From: Humidesulfovibrio sp.
Lineage (GTDB): Bacteria > Desulfobacterota > Desulfovibrionia > Desulfovibrionales > Desulfovibrionaceae
NCBI GenBank assembly: GCA_031292175.1
Contig: JARLHQ010000029.1
Location: 118,765-182,764, forward strand
Direction of reading: 5' to 3'
Length of the DNA: 64,000 bases
Positions 19,573 through 26,966 of this stretch are shown here, one piece after another. The position numbers were made by a program, and so were the translations under genes. A model generated the notes under the pieces. The model was not told the DNA's origin. It was given only the letters and a program-made list of their open reading frames with translations, and searched no databases. Within the stretch, counting starts at the first letter, position 1. Every line of letters starts with the position of its first letter.

Positions 19573-20364
19573 TCAGGTGTCCGCTGCGTCGCCGCCAACG
19601 TTGCCTGGGCCTTGTTCCTTGGCCTGGGCCAGTGCGGTTTTGACGCGCGCCACCAGGACCTCCGGGGAGTCCTCGGCCTGCGCCCGGACCACGCCCAGGG
19701 AGGCCGTGAGGCGGAGCCCCTGTTGAAAGGCGTGCCCGGACACCAGGACGTTCAGCTTGCCTGCGAAACGCAGGGCCTGCGTGCCGTTGATGCCCGAGGT
19801 CAGAATGAGAAACCGGCCGCTACGCCAGCGGAACAAGAAGTCCGCCTTGCGGATATGGGCCTTGAGCAATTGCGCCAACTCGCAGAGAACCCGGTCGCCT
19901 GTCTCATAGCCATGGATCTCGTTCACCTGCCGGAACCCGTCCACATCGACCATGACGGCGCAGAAGCCCACGTCATACCGCCGTAGGGCTTCCAGTTCGC
20001 GCACGATCAAGTGGTCAAAAGCCGTGCGGTTCAAAACCCCGGTGAGCGCGTCGCGGTGGCTGTGCTGGTCCAGGGCCTGGGCGAGGTTGTCCACGCGCAT
20101 GGCGGCCTCGCGCAGGGGACGCACCAGTCCGGCAAACACCAGCGCGGCCTGCGCGGCCAAAAGCAGCAGGCCTATCGCCAGGGCGGCGTATGCCTCTTGG
20201 ATGAAACCGGGCGCAAGATTGGGATGCTCACGCAGCAGGCCATAGACCAAGCCAAACGCCACCAGGAGGGCCCCGGCCAGCGCAGCGGCCAGCGCCGCGT
20301 ACAGGAGACCCGCGCCTTTGGCGGACAACGCGGGGCCAGACGCCCGGTCTTCATCCTGCAGCAT
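19573..20364 (-). CDS. Membrane GGDEF-domain protein with degenerate active site
   Basis: The 263-residue protein has two membrane helices (about residues 18-42 and 58-82) and then a GGDEF domain, with DALTGVLNRTAFDHL and AVMVDVDGFRQVNEIHG. The catalytic GGDEF loop reads RSGRF (in FRWRSGRFLIL), so cyclic-di-GMP synthesis is unlikely; it may bind nucleotide, act as a receptor, or be inactive. AAGGGGG precedes the ATG. It is separated from ffh by 141 bp and from the next gene by 44 bp. Confidence 0.85.
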   Translation of the reverse strand: MLQDEDRASGPALSAKGAGLLYAALAAALAGALLVAFGLVYGLLREHPNLAPGFIQEAYAALAIGLLLLAAQAALVFAGLVRPLREAAMRVDNLAQALDQHSHRDALTGVLNRTAFDHLIVRELEALRRYDVGFCAVMVDVDGFRQVNEIHGYETGDRVLCELAQLLKAHIRKADFLFRWRSGRFLILTSGINGTQALRFAGKLNVLVSGHAFQQGLRLTASLGVVRAQAEDSPEVLVARVKTALAQAKEQGPGNVGGDAADT

Positions 20365-20408
20365 CGGTCCCCCTTTCCTGGCCCCGCTCAGCGGGACGCT
20401 TGCACCGC

Positions 20409-21014
20409 TTACGGTTCGTAGCTGAAGCGTAGTTCGCCCATGCCATCCTTGAGATGCAGGTCAATGTTGACCTTGCTCCAGGTCCAGCCATAGTGGTCGC
20501 CCACCTGGCGGCCCGGCCCATAGAGCTCGATGAGATGGTCCTTGACCAGGAAGAAGTTGGCCTCGCCCGAGAAGACGATGCCCGCGCCGTTGAACGCGTC
20601 CTTATGGAAGTAGTAGGCCACGGTGCGGATGTCGGCCATGCCGAGCTTCAGCACTTCGTCTGGGCGGTAGTAGGTGTCGCGCAACGGGCGGGGACTGGTC
20701 ACCGGTACAAGCCCGAAGGTGGCGGCGGCCTGTTTGAGGGACGTGCCCCAGGACAGGTTCCTGAAGCCCGTGGGCGCGGGCCGCACGGCGTAGGTCATGT
20801 CGGGCCCCTTGGGCCAGGGCGGCAGCTTTGGCCTGGAGACGAAGGGCGGCGGCGTGTCCGCGTCGCCGGGTGCGGCCGTGTAGGTATCCGCGGGCGGCGC
20901 AAGCTCCGAAGCGGGAGGAGTAGACGCGGAAGTACCGGCCTCGGCGGCAAAACTCTGGGGTGCGGCGATGCAAACAGTCGCCACCAGGGCGAGGGCGGCC
21001 AGGACATGACGCAT
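20409..21014 (-). CDS. Secreted protein of unknown function
   Basis: ATG 21014 is preferred because GGAGG lies 6 bases before it, giving 201 residues. MRHVLAALALVATVCIAAPQ is a signal peptide with cleavage likely near SFAAEA. A Pro/Ala/Thr linker follows. The folded part (about residues 80-201) begins FRNLSWGTSLKQAAATFG, a pattern found in small periplasmic proteins of unknown function in this group of bacteria, and ends DLHLKDGMGELRFSYEP. No catalytic motif is recognised. It probably shares a transcript with the downstream GGDEF-like gene. Confidence 0.7.
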   Translation of the reverse strand: MRHVLAALALVATVCIAAPQSFAAEAGTSASTPPASELAPPADTYTAAPGDADTPPPFVSRPKLPPWPKGPDMTYAVRPAPTGFRNLSWGTSLKQAAATFGLVPVTSPRPLRDTYYRPDEVLKLGMADIRTVAYYFHKDAFNGAGIVFSGEANFFLVKDHLIELYGPGRQVGDHYGWTWSKVNIDLHLKDGMGELRFSYEP

Positions 21015-21130
21015 GAAGCCTCCGGGGCGCGAGTGTGCGCCATGCGGAATACTCCTCTGTATGTGACGGGAAATCAAGAGGCCGCACCTGTTTTTTTCGG
21101 AACGGCGGACGCCCTGCGCTCCAGACGCGC

Positions 21131-21165
21131 AAAAGGCCCCTCCGCGCTGGGCGAAGGGGCCTTTT
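21131..21165 (-). terminator. Terminator of the CI/S24 regulator gene
   Basis: Read on the minus strand, AAAAGGCCCC pairs with GGGGCCTTTT around a short loop, ending in T residues. It begins 22 bp past the stop of the repressor gene at 21187. Confidence 0.8.
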
Positions 21166-21186
21166 CAATGCGGAAAACCCTTGGGC

Positions 21187-21912
21187 TTACGCCTGGGGGG
21201 TCAGGCTCTGCATGACCCAAACGACGCGGCCCAGGGTGCGGGTGGCCATCTCGGCGGCGGGCACGTGCAGCTCGCCGTGGGACTTGTCCTCCGCGCGGAG
21301 CACAAACTGTCCATCCACGTAGTACACGCGGCGGATGAGCAGGCCCTGATGCGGAAAGTGCACCGCGCACAACTCACCATCAGGGTGCTGACGCTGGGCC
21401 ATGTCCACACCGACAAAAGCGCCACGCATGATGAGCGGCTCCATGCCGGCGGAATCCACGCGCAGCACAACGAGCTCCGGACGAAAATATGTATCGGGAA
21501 TGGAGAGGTCCTCGGACGGCTGAGACTGCCAAACGTTGGGGTCCGCACCAGAGCCGGCCATCGTGGAAACCTGGACCACGCGGCCGCGCGCGTTCGAGCG
21601 GCCATAGCTGGCCGGAGTCTCACGCAGAAGATTCTCCGCAGAAACACCACCCCTGCTGGCGTTCAGATACACCGGCTCCTGTCCATCGGAAAGCCAGTTG
21701 GGGTTCAGTCCGTGGCTGCGGTAGAGCTTGAGGAACCAGTCGGATGGCACGGAGCAACGACGTTTTGCGTCGGAAATGCTCGATTGCCGCACCTCAAGCA
21801 CTTCCGCCAACTGCACCTGGGTTCGCGCGCCAGTGGCCTTCTTGATGCGCTCCATGGCTTCCTCGAACCAGCGTTCCAGGCGCTCGTCGCACTTTTTCTT
21901 CAACTTTGCCAC
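21187..21912 (-). CDS. CI-type repressor with S24 (LexA-like) domain lacking the cleavage dyad
   Basis: The preferred start is GTG 21912, with GGAGG 6 bases upstream, giving 241 residues; an in-frame ATG at 21954 has no good ribosome binding site. Residues about 10-75 are a CI-repressor-like helix-turn-helix (TQVQLAEVLEVRQSSISDAK). The C-terminal half is a LexA/S24 fold ending LGRVVWVMQSL. The canonical (G/D)SM motif reads SAGMEPL, putting Gly where the nucleophilic Ser is expected, and the catalytic Lys position is Arg (LLIRRV). Self-cleavage therefore seems lost, so it may respond to a ligand or be a constitutive dimer. A perfect palindrome lies in its promoter region (21962-21978). No phage genes surround it. 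Confidence 0.8.
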   Translation of the reverse strand: MAKLKKKCDERLERWFEEAMERIKKATGARTQVQLAEVLEVRQSSISDAKRRCSVPSDWFLKLYRSHGLNPNWLSDGQEPVYLNASRGGVSAENLLRETPASYGRSNARGRVVQVSTMAGSGADPNVWQSQPSEDLSIPDTYFRPELVVLRVDSAGMEPLIMRGAFVGVDMAQRQHPDGELCAVHFPHQGLLIRRVYYVDGQFVLRAEDKSHGELHVPAAEMATRTLGRVVWVMQSLTPQA

Positions 21913-21961
21913 TGCGATCCTCCGTATGGTTCTTCCTGTATCGGAATTCAGCATTCGCCCT

Positions 21962-21978
21962 ATTCTTTATGAAAGAAT
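21962..21978. promoter_or_regulatory. Perfect palindrome, candidate autoregulatory operator
   Basis: ATTCTTT-ATG-AAAGAAT is a perfect 7-bp inverted repeat with a 3-bp centre. On the minus strand it directly follows a TTGACA hexamer and lies 50 bp before the preferred start of the CI/S24 regulator gene. This is where an autorepressor would block transcription. A lone half-site, ATTCTTT, recurs at 22354-22360 upstream of the phosphomannomutase gene. Confidence 0.5.
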
Positions 21979-22409
21979 GTCAATGGGGGCAACGCCCAAC
22001 GATACTATAGTTGCTCAAAAATGCTGCCGTCAAGCAGAAACACACTAACTAGAATGGTGCGCAAGGCACTTCCGCACTGCGTTGTATCGCCATCCGCTTT
22101 CGCACTAGCCGTACAGCACATGGGTGGGCATCTTATATCACAAAGCCCCTCTGTCAATACGCGTCATCAAAAATTAAGTAGAATCCGCATACAATGATTG
22201 GACGTGACGATAGGTATTCCGGCGGATAATCAGGCGTTGTTCGCGCCGACGGGCTATTGCATACGCATTGCAGCCAGTTGGCGGCTGCAACTTGGGCATC
22301 TTCCATCCCAGGGAGGCTTATGCTACCATGACATAGTTGTGAGTAAACACTAACATTCTTTGCGGCCCGAGGGTGTGCGCCCGGCAGCCCAGGATGAGAG
22401 AAGGCGAGC
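21979..22409. other. Gene-free, relatively AT-rich divergent intergenic region
   Basis: This 430-bp stretch separates the CI/S24 regulator (minus) from the phosphomannomutase gene (plus). I see no convincing coding frame. It holds an 8-bp perfect hairpin, TTGCAGCC/GGCTGCAA (22268-22290), and the imperfect palindrome listed separately at 22338-22355. It could hold promoters or an unrecognised small RNA. Confidence 0.5.
22338..22355. promoter_or_regulatory. Imperfect palindrome upstream of the phosphomannomutase gene
   Basis: TGTGAGT-AAAC-ACTAACA has one mismatched pair between its 7-bp arms. It resembles the general shape of CRP/FNR- or Rex-type sites, but is not close enough to either to assign a regulator. 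It lies 55 bp before the start codon. Confidence 0.3.
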
Positions 22410-23774
22410 ATGGAGAAAAACCTTTCACAAATATTTCGCGCCTATGACATCCGCGGCATCGTTGGCCGCGATTTTGACGCACCCTGGGTGGAAAGCCTGG
22501 GCCGGGCCTGCGGTGCGTACTTCCTCTCCTGCGGCCACACCCGCGCCGTGGTCGGGCACGATTGCCGCCTCACCTCGCCTGATTTCCAGGAGCGTATGGT
22601 GCGCGGGCTCACGTCCGCCGGGATCGACGTGCTCTTTCTCGACATGGTGCCCACGCCGGTGTGCTACTTCGCCATCCGCCACTTGGGCTATCAGGCCGGC
22701 GTGATGATCACCGCCAGCCACAATCCTTCAGAATACAATGGCTTCAAGGTCTGGGCGGGCAAAAGCACCATCCACTCCGGAGAAATCCAGAAGATCGCTC
22801 AGCTTATGGATCAGGAATCCACCGCCACGGGCAACGGCTTGGCCACCCAGCACGATATCGCCCCTACGTACCTGGACACGGTGTCCGCCCTGGTGCACTT
22901 GGGCCGACCAGTTAAGGTCGTGCTGGATGGCGGAAACGGAGCGGCTGGACTCATCGCGCGCGACCTGCTCACCCGCGCCGGGGCCGAGGTCATTGGCCTG
23001 TTCTGCGAGCCTGACGGCCGCTTCCCCAACCACCATCCCGACCCCGTGGAGGAAAAAAACCTCACGGCGCTCAAGGCCAAGGTTCTGGAAACCGGCGCGG
23101 AGCTCGGCATCGGGCTGGATGGCGACGGCGACCGCATCGGCGTGGTGGACGAGCGGGCCCAGGTCGTCCACGGCGACCGTCTGCTGGCCATCTTCGCCCG
23201 CAAGGTGCTGGAAGATAAGCCCGGCGCGGCCATCATCGGTGATGTGAAGTGCTCCCACCTGCTCTTTCAGGACATCAAAAGACACGGCGGCCGACCCATC
23301 ATGTCCGCCACGGGACATTCGCTTATCAAGGACCGCCTGCTCGTCGAAAACGCTGCCCTGGCGGGCGAGATGAGCGGGCACATGTTCTTCGCCGACCGCT
23401 ACTACGGATTCGACGACGCGCCCTACGCCGCCCTGCGCCTCGTGGAGATACTCTCCCATTCCGATCAGCCATTGTCCAGACACCTTGACGACTGGGCCGA
23501 CACATTCGTTACACCGGAATTGCGTGTGGACTGCCCGGAACAGATCAAGTTCGCTGTGGCGGACAAAGCCAAGGCGGAGTTCTCCAAGCTGTACACTTTG
23601 GAAGGAGAAGATGGCGCGCGTCTGGTTTTCCCGGACGGCTGGGCGCTGGTGCGGGCCTCGAACACCCAGCCCGCGTTGGTGATGCGCTTCGAGGCCGAGA
23701 GCGAGGCCCGCCTGGCCGAACTGCGCCGCCTGGTCGAGGAACCCTTGTCCCGCTGGATCGCTGAGATGTCCTAA
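22410..23774 (+). CDS. manB: Phosphomannomutase/phosphoglucomutase
   Basis: The 454-residue protein converts hexose-6-phosphates to hexose-1-phosphates, feeding GDP-mannose and UDP-glucose synthesis. IFRAYDIRGIVG opens it, MITASHNPSEYNG holds the phosphoserine, GLDGDGDRIGVV binds magnesium, GEMSGHMFF binds sugar, and RASNTQPALVMRFE is the phosphate-binding loop. Length and motifs fit the AlgC/ManB dual-specificity group. GAAGG lies just before the ATG. It could supply the polysaccharide genes at both sides of the window. Confidence 0.93.
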   Translation: MEKNLSQIFRAYDIRGIVGRDFDAPWVESLGRACGAYFLSCGHTRAVVGHDCRLTSPDFQERMVRGLTSAGIDVLFLDMVPTPVCYFAIRHLGYQAGVMITASHNPSEYNGFKVWAGKSTIHSGEIQKIAQLMDQESTATGNGLATQHDIAPTYLDTVSALVHLGRPVKVVLDGGNGAAGLIARDLLTRAGAEVIGLFCEPDGRFPNHHPDPVEEKNLTALKAKVLETGAELGIGLDGDGDRIGVVDERAQVVHGDRLLAIFARKVLEDKPGAAIIGDVKCSHLLFQDIKRHGGRPIMSATGHSLIKDRLLVENAALAGEMSGHMFFADRYYGFDDAPYAALRLVEILSHSDQPLSRHLDDWADTFVTPELRVDCPEQIKFAVADKAKAEFSKLYTLEGEDGARLVFPDGWALVRASNTQPALVMRFEAESEARLAELRRLVEEPLSRWIAEMS

Positions 23775-23814
23775 GGGCCGCAACTCATGGTTGCTGCACG
23801 GCGCACTTTTGCGG

Positions 23815-23843
23815 TTGACACTTCAAGACGACCGGTCTAGTCT
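23815..23843 (+). promoter_or_regulatory. Promoter and operator of the TetR gene
   Basis: TTGACA (23815-23820) and TAGTCT (23838-23843) are separated by 17 bases. The palindrome GACCGGTC (23830-23837) fills the spacer next to the -10. The same palindrome in a longer form (TAGACCGGTCTA) lies before the following gene, so this is probably the autoregulatory operator. The expected transcription start falls at or beside the ATG at 23850, suggesting a leaderless message. Confidence 0.6.
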
Positions 23844-23849
23844 CTTTCC

Positions 23850-24452
23850 ATGCACAGCACGTCAAAACGCGACGACACCCGTCAGCGCCTCATCGAGGCC
23901 GGAGCCGAGATCATCCATCGCCAGGGCTACAATGGCACGGGAATCCAGCAGATTCTGGAATCATGCGCTGTGCCCAAGGGCTCGTTTTATCATTTCTTCA
24001 AGAGCAAGGAAGATTTTGCCCTGGCCCTGCTGGACCACTACGCCATGCTGTTCACCGACCGGGTGACCGTACTTTTTGGCGAGGCTTCGCTCTCGCCACT
24101 GGAACGTGTGCGCTTGTTCTTTGACCGCACCGTGGAACGCCAACGCGACCCGGAGAACCCCTTCGGCACCTGCGGCTGCCCGGTGGGCAACCTGGTGCAG
24201 GAGCTGTCGCCCATGGGCCCGGCCTTACGCCAACGGCTCGACAGCGTGCTGGGGCGGCTGGAGCAGGGCTTTGCCGACGTGCTGCGCCAAGGCCAGGCCA
24301 GAGGCGAGATCGCCGCTCGCCACGACCCGGATGAAGCGGCCCAGTTTATCGTCGCCACCTGGCAAGGGGCCATTTTGCGCATGAAGGCCGCGGGCGGTCC
24401 GCAACCTTTACTCCGCGCACGTGAATTTCTCCTCGACCTGCTTACACGGTAG
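23850..24452 (+). CDS. TetR-family transcriptional regulator
   Basis: The 200 residues begin with a TetR helix-turn-helix: RQRLIEAGAEIIHRQGYNG, then GIQQILESCAVPKGSFYHFF. The C-terminal ligand domain (LERVRLFFDRTVERQ, FGTCGCPVGNLVQELS) resembles the AcuR/NemR-like group, which respond to electrophiles or unsaturated compounds; its two nearby cysteines (CGC) could sense such compounds. There is no Shine-Dalgarno before the ATG, in line with a leaderless transcript. The operator matches the one before the next gene, so it likely controls itself and the downstream CMD-like gene. Confidence 0.88.
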   Translation: MHSTSKRDDTRQRLIEAGAEIIHRQGYNGTGIQQILESCAVPKGSFYHFFKSKEDFALALLDHYAMLFTDRVTVLFGEASLSPLERVRLFFDRTVERQRDPENPFGTCGCPVGNLVQELSPMGPALRQRLDSVLGRLEQGFADVLRQGQARGEIAARHDPDEAAQFIVATWQGAILRMKAAGGPQPLLRAREFLLDLLTR

Positions 24453-24468
24453 CGCGAAGCGGCTCACA

Positions 24469-24492
24469 ACCCGAACGCGCGGGTCATTTTTT
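24469..24492 (+). terminator. Probable terminator after the TetR gene
   Basis: ACCCG (24469-24473) pairs with CGGGT (24480-24484) and is followed by CATTTTTT. The stem is short, but its position directly after the stop codon and the T run fit a weak intrinsic terminator. Confidence 0.5.
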
Positions 24493-24506
24493 GGCCAAAA
24501 CCAAAA

Positions 24507-24518
24507 TAGACCGGTCTA
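24507..24518. promoter_or_regulatory. Perfect 12-bp TetR operator TAGACCGGTCTA
   Basis: TAGACCGGTCTA is fully palindromic and shares GACCGGTC with the site in the tetR promoter. TACAAT just downstream (24520-24525) may be the -10 of the CMD-like gene, so bound repressor would overlap the promoter. The regulator is inferred from the shared site and adjacency. Confidence 0.6.
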
Positions 24519-24574
24519 GTACAATCTTGCACGGCGCAACCAGCCGGAACATGTCAGCCTTCAAGGAGTCCTCC

Positions 24575-25105
24575 ATGTCGACCACAACACCTTCTCCCTA
24601 CCGCATCGCCACGCAGACCCCGGAAACTGCGTCGGGCTTCATGGTCGAGGCCTTCAAGCGCTTTCCCCCGCAAGTGGGCGTGCCCGAGCCTATGCTGCTT
24701 TTCTCCGCCAGTCCCGGTCTGGTGGAGGCGCAATTCGCCATGTTCGGCTACTTCGGCAAGCATCCCCACTTGAGCCCCGAACTGCTGGCTGCCATCCGCT
24801 ACCTGGCCTCACGTGCGCTCTCCGCTCCGGCTTGCCTGCTCTTTAATGGCAAGCTGCTGGGCGCCACGGGCCTCACTGCTGAAGAGCTGAACGCCCTACC
24901 CGAGTCCGGCGGAGAGTTCACCCCGGCCGAACGCTCGCTGCTCGCCTACGTGGTGCGCCTGGTGAGCGACCCCACCTCCGTGACCGACGAGAACATTGAG
25001 GTCCTACGCCAGCACGGCTGGACTGATTCGGATATCATGGACGCCTCCATGCAGGCCGCGAACATGCAGACGCCCGCCCTGCTGCTCAAGGCCCTGAAGC
25101 GCTAG
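24575..25105 (+). CDS. Carboxymuconolactone decarboxylase/AhpD-like protein
   Basis: The 176-residue protein (ATG 24575, with AAGGAG 6 bases upstream) has the helical AhpD-like fold pattern: LSPELLAAIRYLASRALSAP, then ACLLFNGKLLGATGLT and TPAERSLLAYVVRLVSDP. Active AhpD-like peroxidases have CxxC followed by His; here only one Cys remains and Asn replaces the His, so peroxidase chemistry looks unlikely. It sits behind a perfect TetR operator, suggesting an inducible stress or detoxification role that cannot be specified. Confidence 0.65.
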   Translation: MSTTTPSPYRIATQTPETASGFMVEAFKRFPPQVGVPEPMLLFSASPGLVEAQFAMFGYFGKHPHLSPELLAAIRYLASRALSAPACLLFNGKLLGATGLTAEELNALPESGGEFTPAERSLLAYVVRLVSDPTSVTDENIEVLRQHGWTDSDIMDASMQAANMQTPALLLKALKR

Positions 25106-25219
25106 GGCGGAAGGCGTATGACGTAACGAATGGTGGGGAGCAAGAGTGTCCGTGGGGGGGGGATTACCCCCCGCGCGGCAGCCACGAAACAATGTCTTCC
25201 CCGGCCGTTGGACCAGTTC

Positions 25220-25271
25220 AAATGAAAGGGTTGCTTCCAGCGCACCGGCGTTGGAAGCAACCCTTTCATTT
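25220..25271. terminator. Long perfect hairpin between convergent genes
   Basis: A 20-bp perfect stem (25220-25239 with 25252-25271; arms begin AAATGAAAGGG) encloses a 12-base loop. It lies between the end of the CMD-like gene and the end of cysS on the opposite strand, so it can act as a bidirectional terminator. It is unusually long, like the one at 53124-53173. Confidence 0.7.
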
Positions 25272-25335
25272 ATAGGGGGAGTCCAGAGGGCCTCAGGCCC
25301 CTTTGGCGATCACGGGGCGGGCGCCCCTTGCCGCT

Positions 25336-26793
25336 TTACAATACGTCCCAGGCCTGGCCCTGCGGCGTGTCTTTCACTTCCACACGGAGGGCGGCGAGTT
25401 CGTCGCGGATGGCGTCGGAACGGGAGAAGTCCTTGTTCTTGCGTGCATCCAAGCGGTCGGACAGCAGCGCCTCCACCCTCGCGGCGTCGATGCCCGCGCG
25501 CGCGGCGCGACAAGCCTTGAGGTCGGCCAGGAACAGCTCCGGCTCCAGACCGAACACGCCGAGCACCCCGGACCACTTGGCCAGCCCGGCGCGGATGCGC
25601 GCAAGCAGGTCGCGCCCGGCTTCCGCCTTGCGCAGGGCCTTGTCGTCCAACACACGCCCAGCGAGGCGCACCATGCCGAACAGATGCCCCAAGGCCGCGG
25701 CGGTGTTCAGATCGTCCTCAAAAGCCTCGGAAAAACCCTGCTCGTACCCGGCCAGCTCGTCCAGAATGTCCTGCGGCATTGGCGTTTTGGACCATTTGGT
25801 CGCGGCCAGCGCGGCGTCCACCTGCGCAAGCGCGGCGTAGATGCGGCGCACGCCCTTCTCGGACTCCTCAAGCGCATCGAAGGAGAAGTCCAGCGGGCTT
25901 CTGTAGTGCATGGACAAGAGAAAGTAGCGCAAGGTTTCCGGCAGGAACTTGGCCAGGATGTCGCGGATGGTGAAGAAGTTGCCCAGGGACTTGGACATCT
26001 TCTCGGAGTTGATCTGCACGAAGCCGTTATGCACCCAGAACTTGGCGAACTCCTTGCCGGTGGCCGCCTCGCTCTGGGCGATCTCGTTCTCGTGGTGCGG
26101 GAAGGCGAGGTCCTGCCCACCGCCGTGGATATCGAGCGGCAGGGCCATGTACTTCTCGCTCATGGCGCTGCACTCCAGGTGCCAGCCCGGTCGGCCCAGC
26201 CCCCACGGGCTCTGCCAGGAGGGCTCGCCCGGCTTGGCCGCCTTCCACAGCGCGAAGTCCAGCGGGTCCCGCTTCTCCTCGCCCGGCTCCACGCGCGCGC
26301 CGGAAACCAAGTCCTCGATGTTGCGGCCGGAGAGCTTGCCGTAGTCCGCAAAGCTGCGCACCTTGAAGTACACGTCACCGGAGGGCGAGGCGTAGGCATG
26401 GTCCTTCTCGATCAGCCCCTGTGTCAGCGCAATCATTTCGCTGATGTGCTCCGTGCACTTGGGCTCCACGTCGGCCCGCAGCACATTCAGGGCGTCCATG
26501 TCCACGTAGAATTCGCCGATGAATTTCTCGGCGATCTCCTGGGAGTTCACGCCCAATTCATTGGCGCGCTTGATGATTTTGTCGTCGACGTCCGTAAAGT
26601 TGCGCACAAAGGTCACGTCATAGCCCTTGAAGCGCAGATAGCGCACCAACACGTCAAAGACCACGGCGCTGCGCGCGTGCCCGATATGGCAATAGTCGTA
26701 CGCCGTGATGCCGCAAACATACATGGACACCGCATTTCCATGCTGCGGCGCAAACTCCTGCTTCACCCGGCCCATCGTGTTGTACAGACGCAT
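25336..26793 (-). CDS. cysS: Cysteinyl-tRNA synthetase
   Basis: The 485-residue class I synthetase charges tRNA-Cys. YVCGITAYDYCHIGHARS holds the first zinc Cys and the HIGH motif, WHLECSAM and HGGGQDLAFPHHENE supply the other zinc ligands, and KMSKSLGNF is the KMSKS loop. It starts MRLYNTMGRVKQEF, typical of the family, at ATG 26793. Confidence 0.97.
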   Translation of the reverse strand: MRLYNTMGRVKQEFAPQHGNAVSMYVCGITAYDYCHIGHARSAVVFDVLVRYLRFKGYDVTFVRNFTDVDDKIIKRANELGVNSQEIAEKFIGEFYVDMDALNVLRADVEPKCTEHISEMIALTQGLIEKDHAYASPSGDVYFKVRSFADYGKLSGRNIEDLVSGARVEPGEEKRDPLDFALWKAAKPGEPSWQSPWGLGRPGWHLECSAMSEKYMALPLDIHGGGQDLAFPHHENEIAQSEAATGKEFAKFWVHNGFVQINSEKMSKSLGNFFTIRDILAKFLPETLRYFLLSMHYRSPLDFSFDALEESEKGVRRIYAALAQVDAALAATKWSKTPMPQDILDELAGYEQGFSEAFEDDLNTAAALGHLFGMVRLAGRVLDDKALRKAEAGRDLLARIRAGLAKWSGVLGVFGLEPELFLADLKACRAARAGIDAARVEALLSDRLDARKNKDFSRSDAIRDELAALRVEVKDTPQGQAWDVL

Positions 26794-26966
26794 TCAGACT
26801 CCAAACGATCCGCTGTTGGTGTTGTTATGGGGCCACGCCCCGGATCTCGCCGCTGAACAAGCCGTCCTTAGACGGCCCCCGCCCAGCGCGCTGGCCCGGT
26901 ATAGCGGGAAGACGCGCGTTTGTCCAAACCGCCACCCCACTCACAAGGGCAGGGATGCGGGAGCAC

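Noticed and set aside
19573..21014. Prophage around the CI-like repressor
   Set aside because: No integrase, structural or replication genes flank the repressor; its neighbours are ordinary chromosomal genes.
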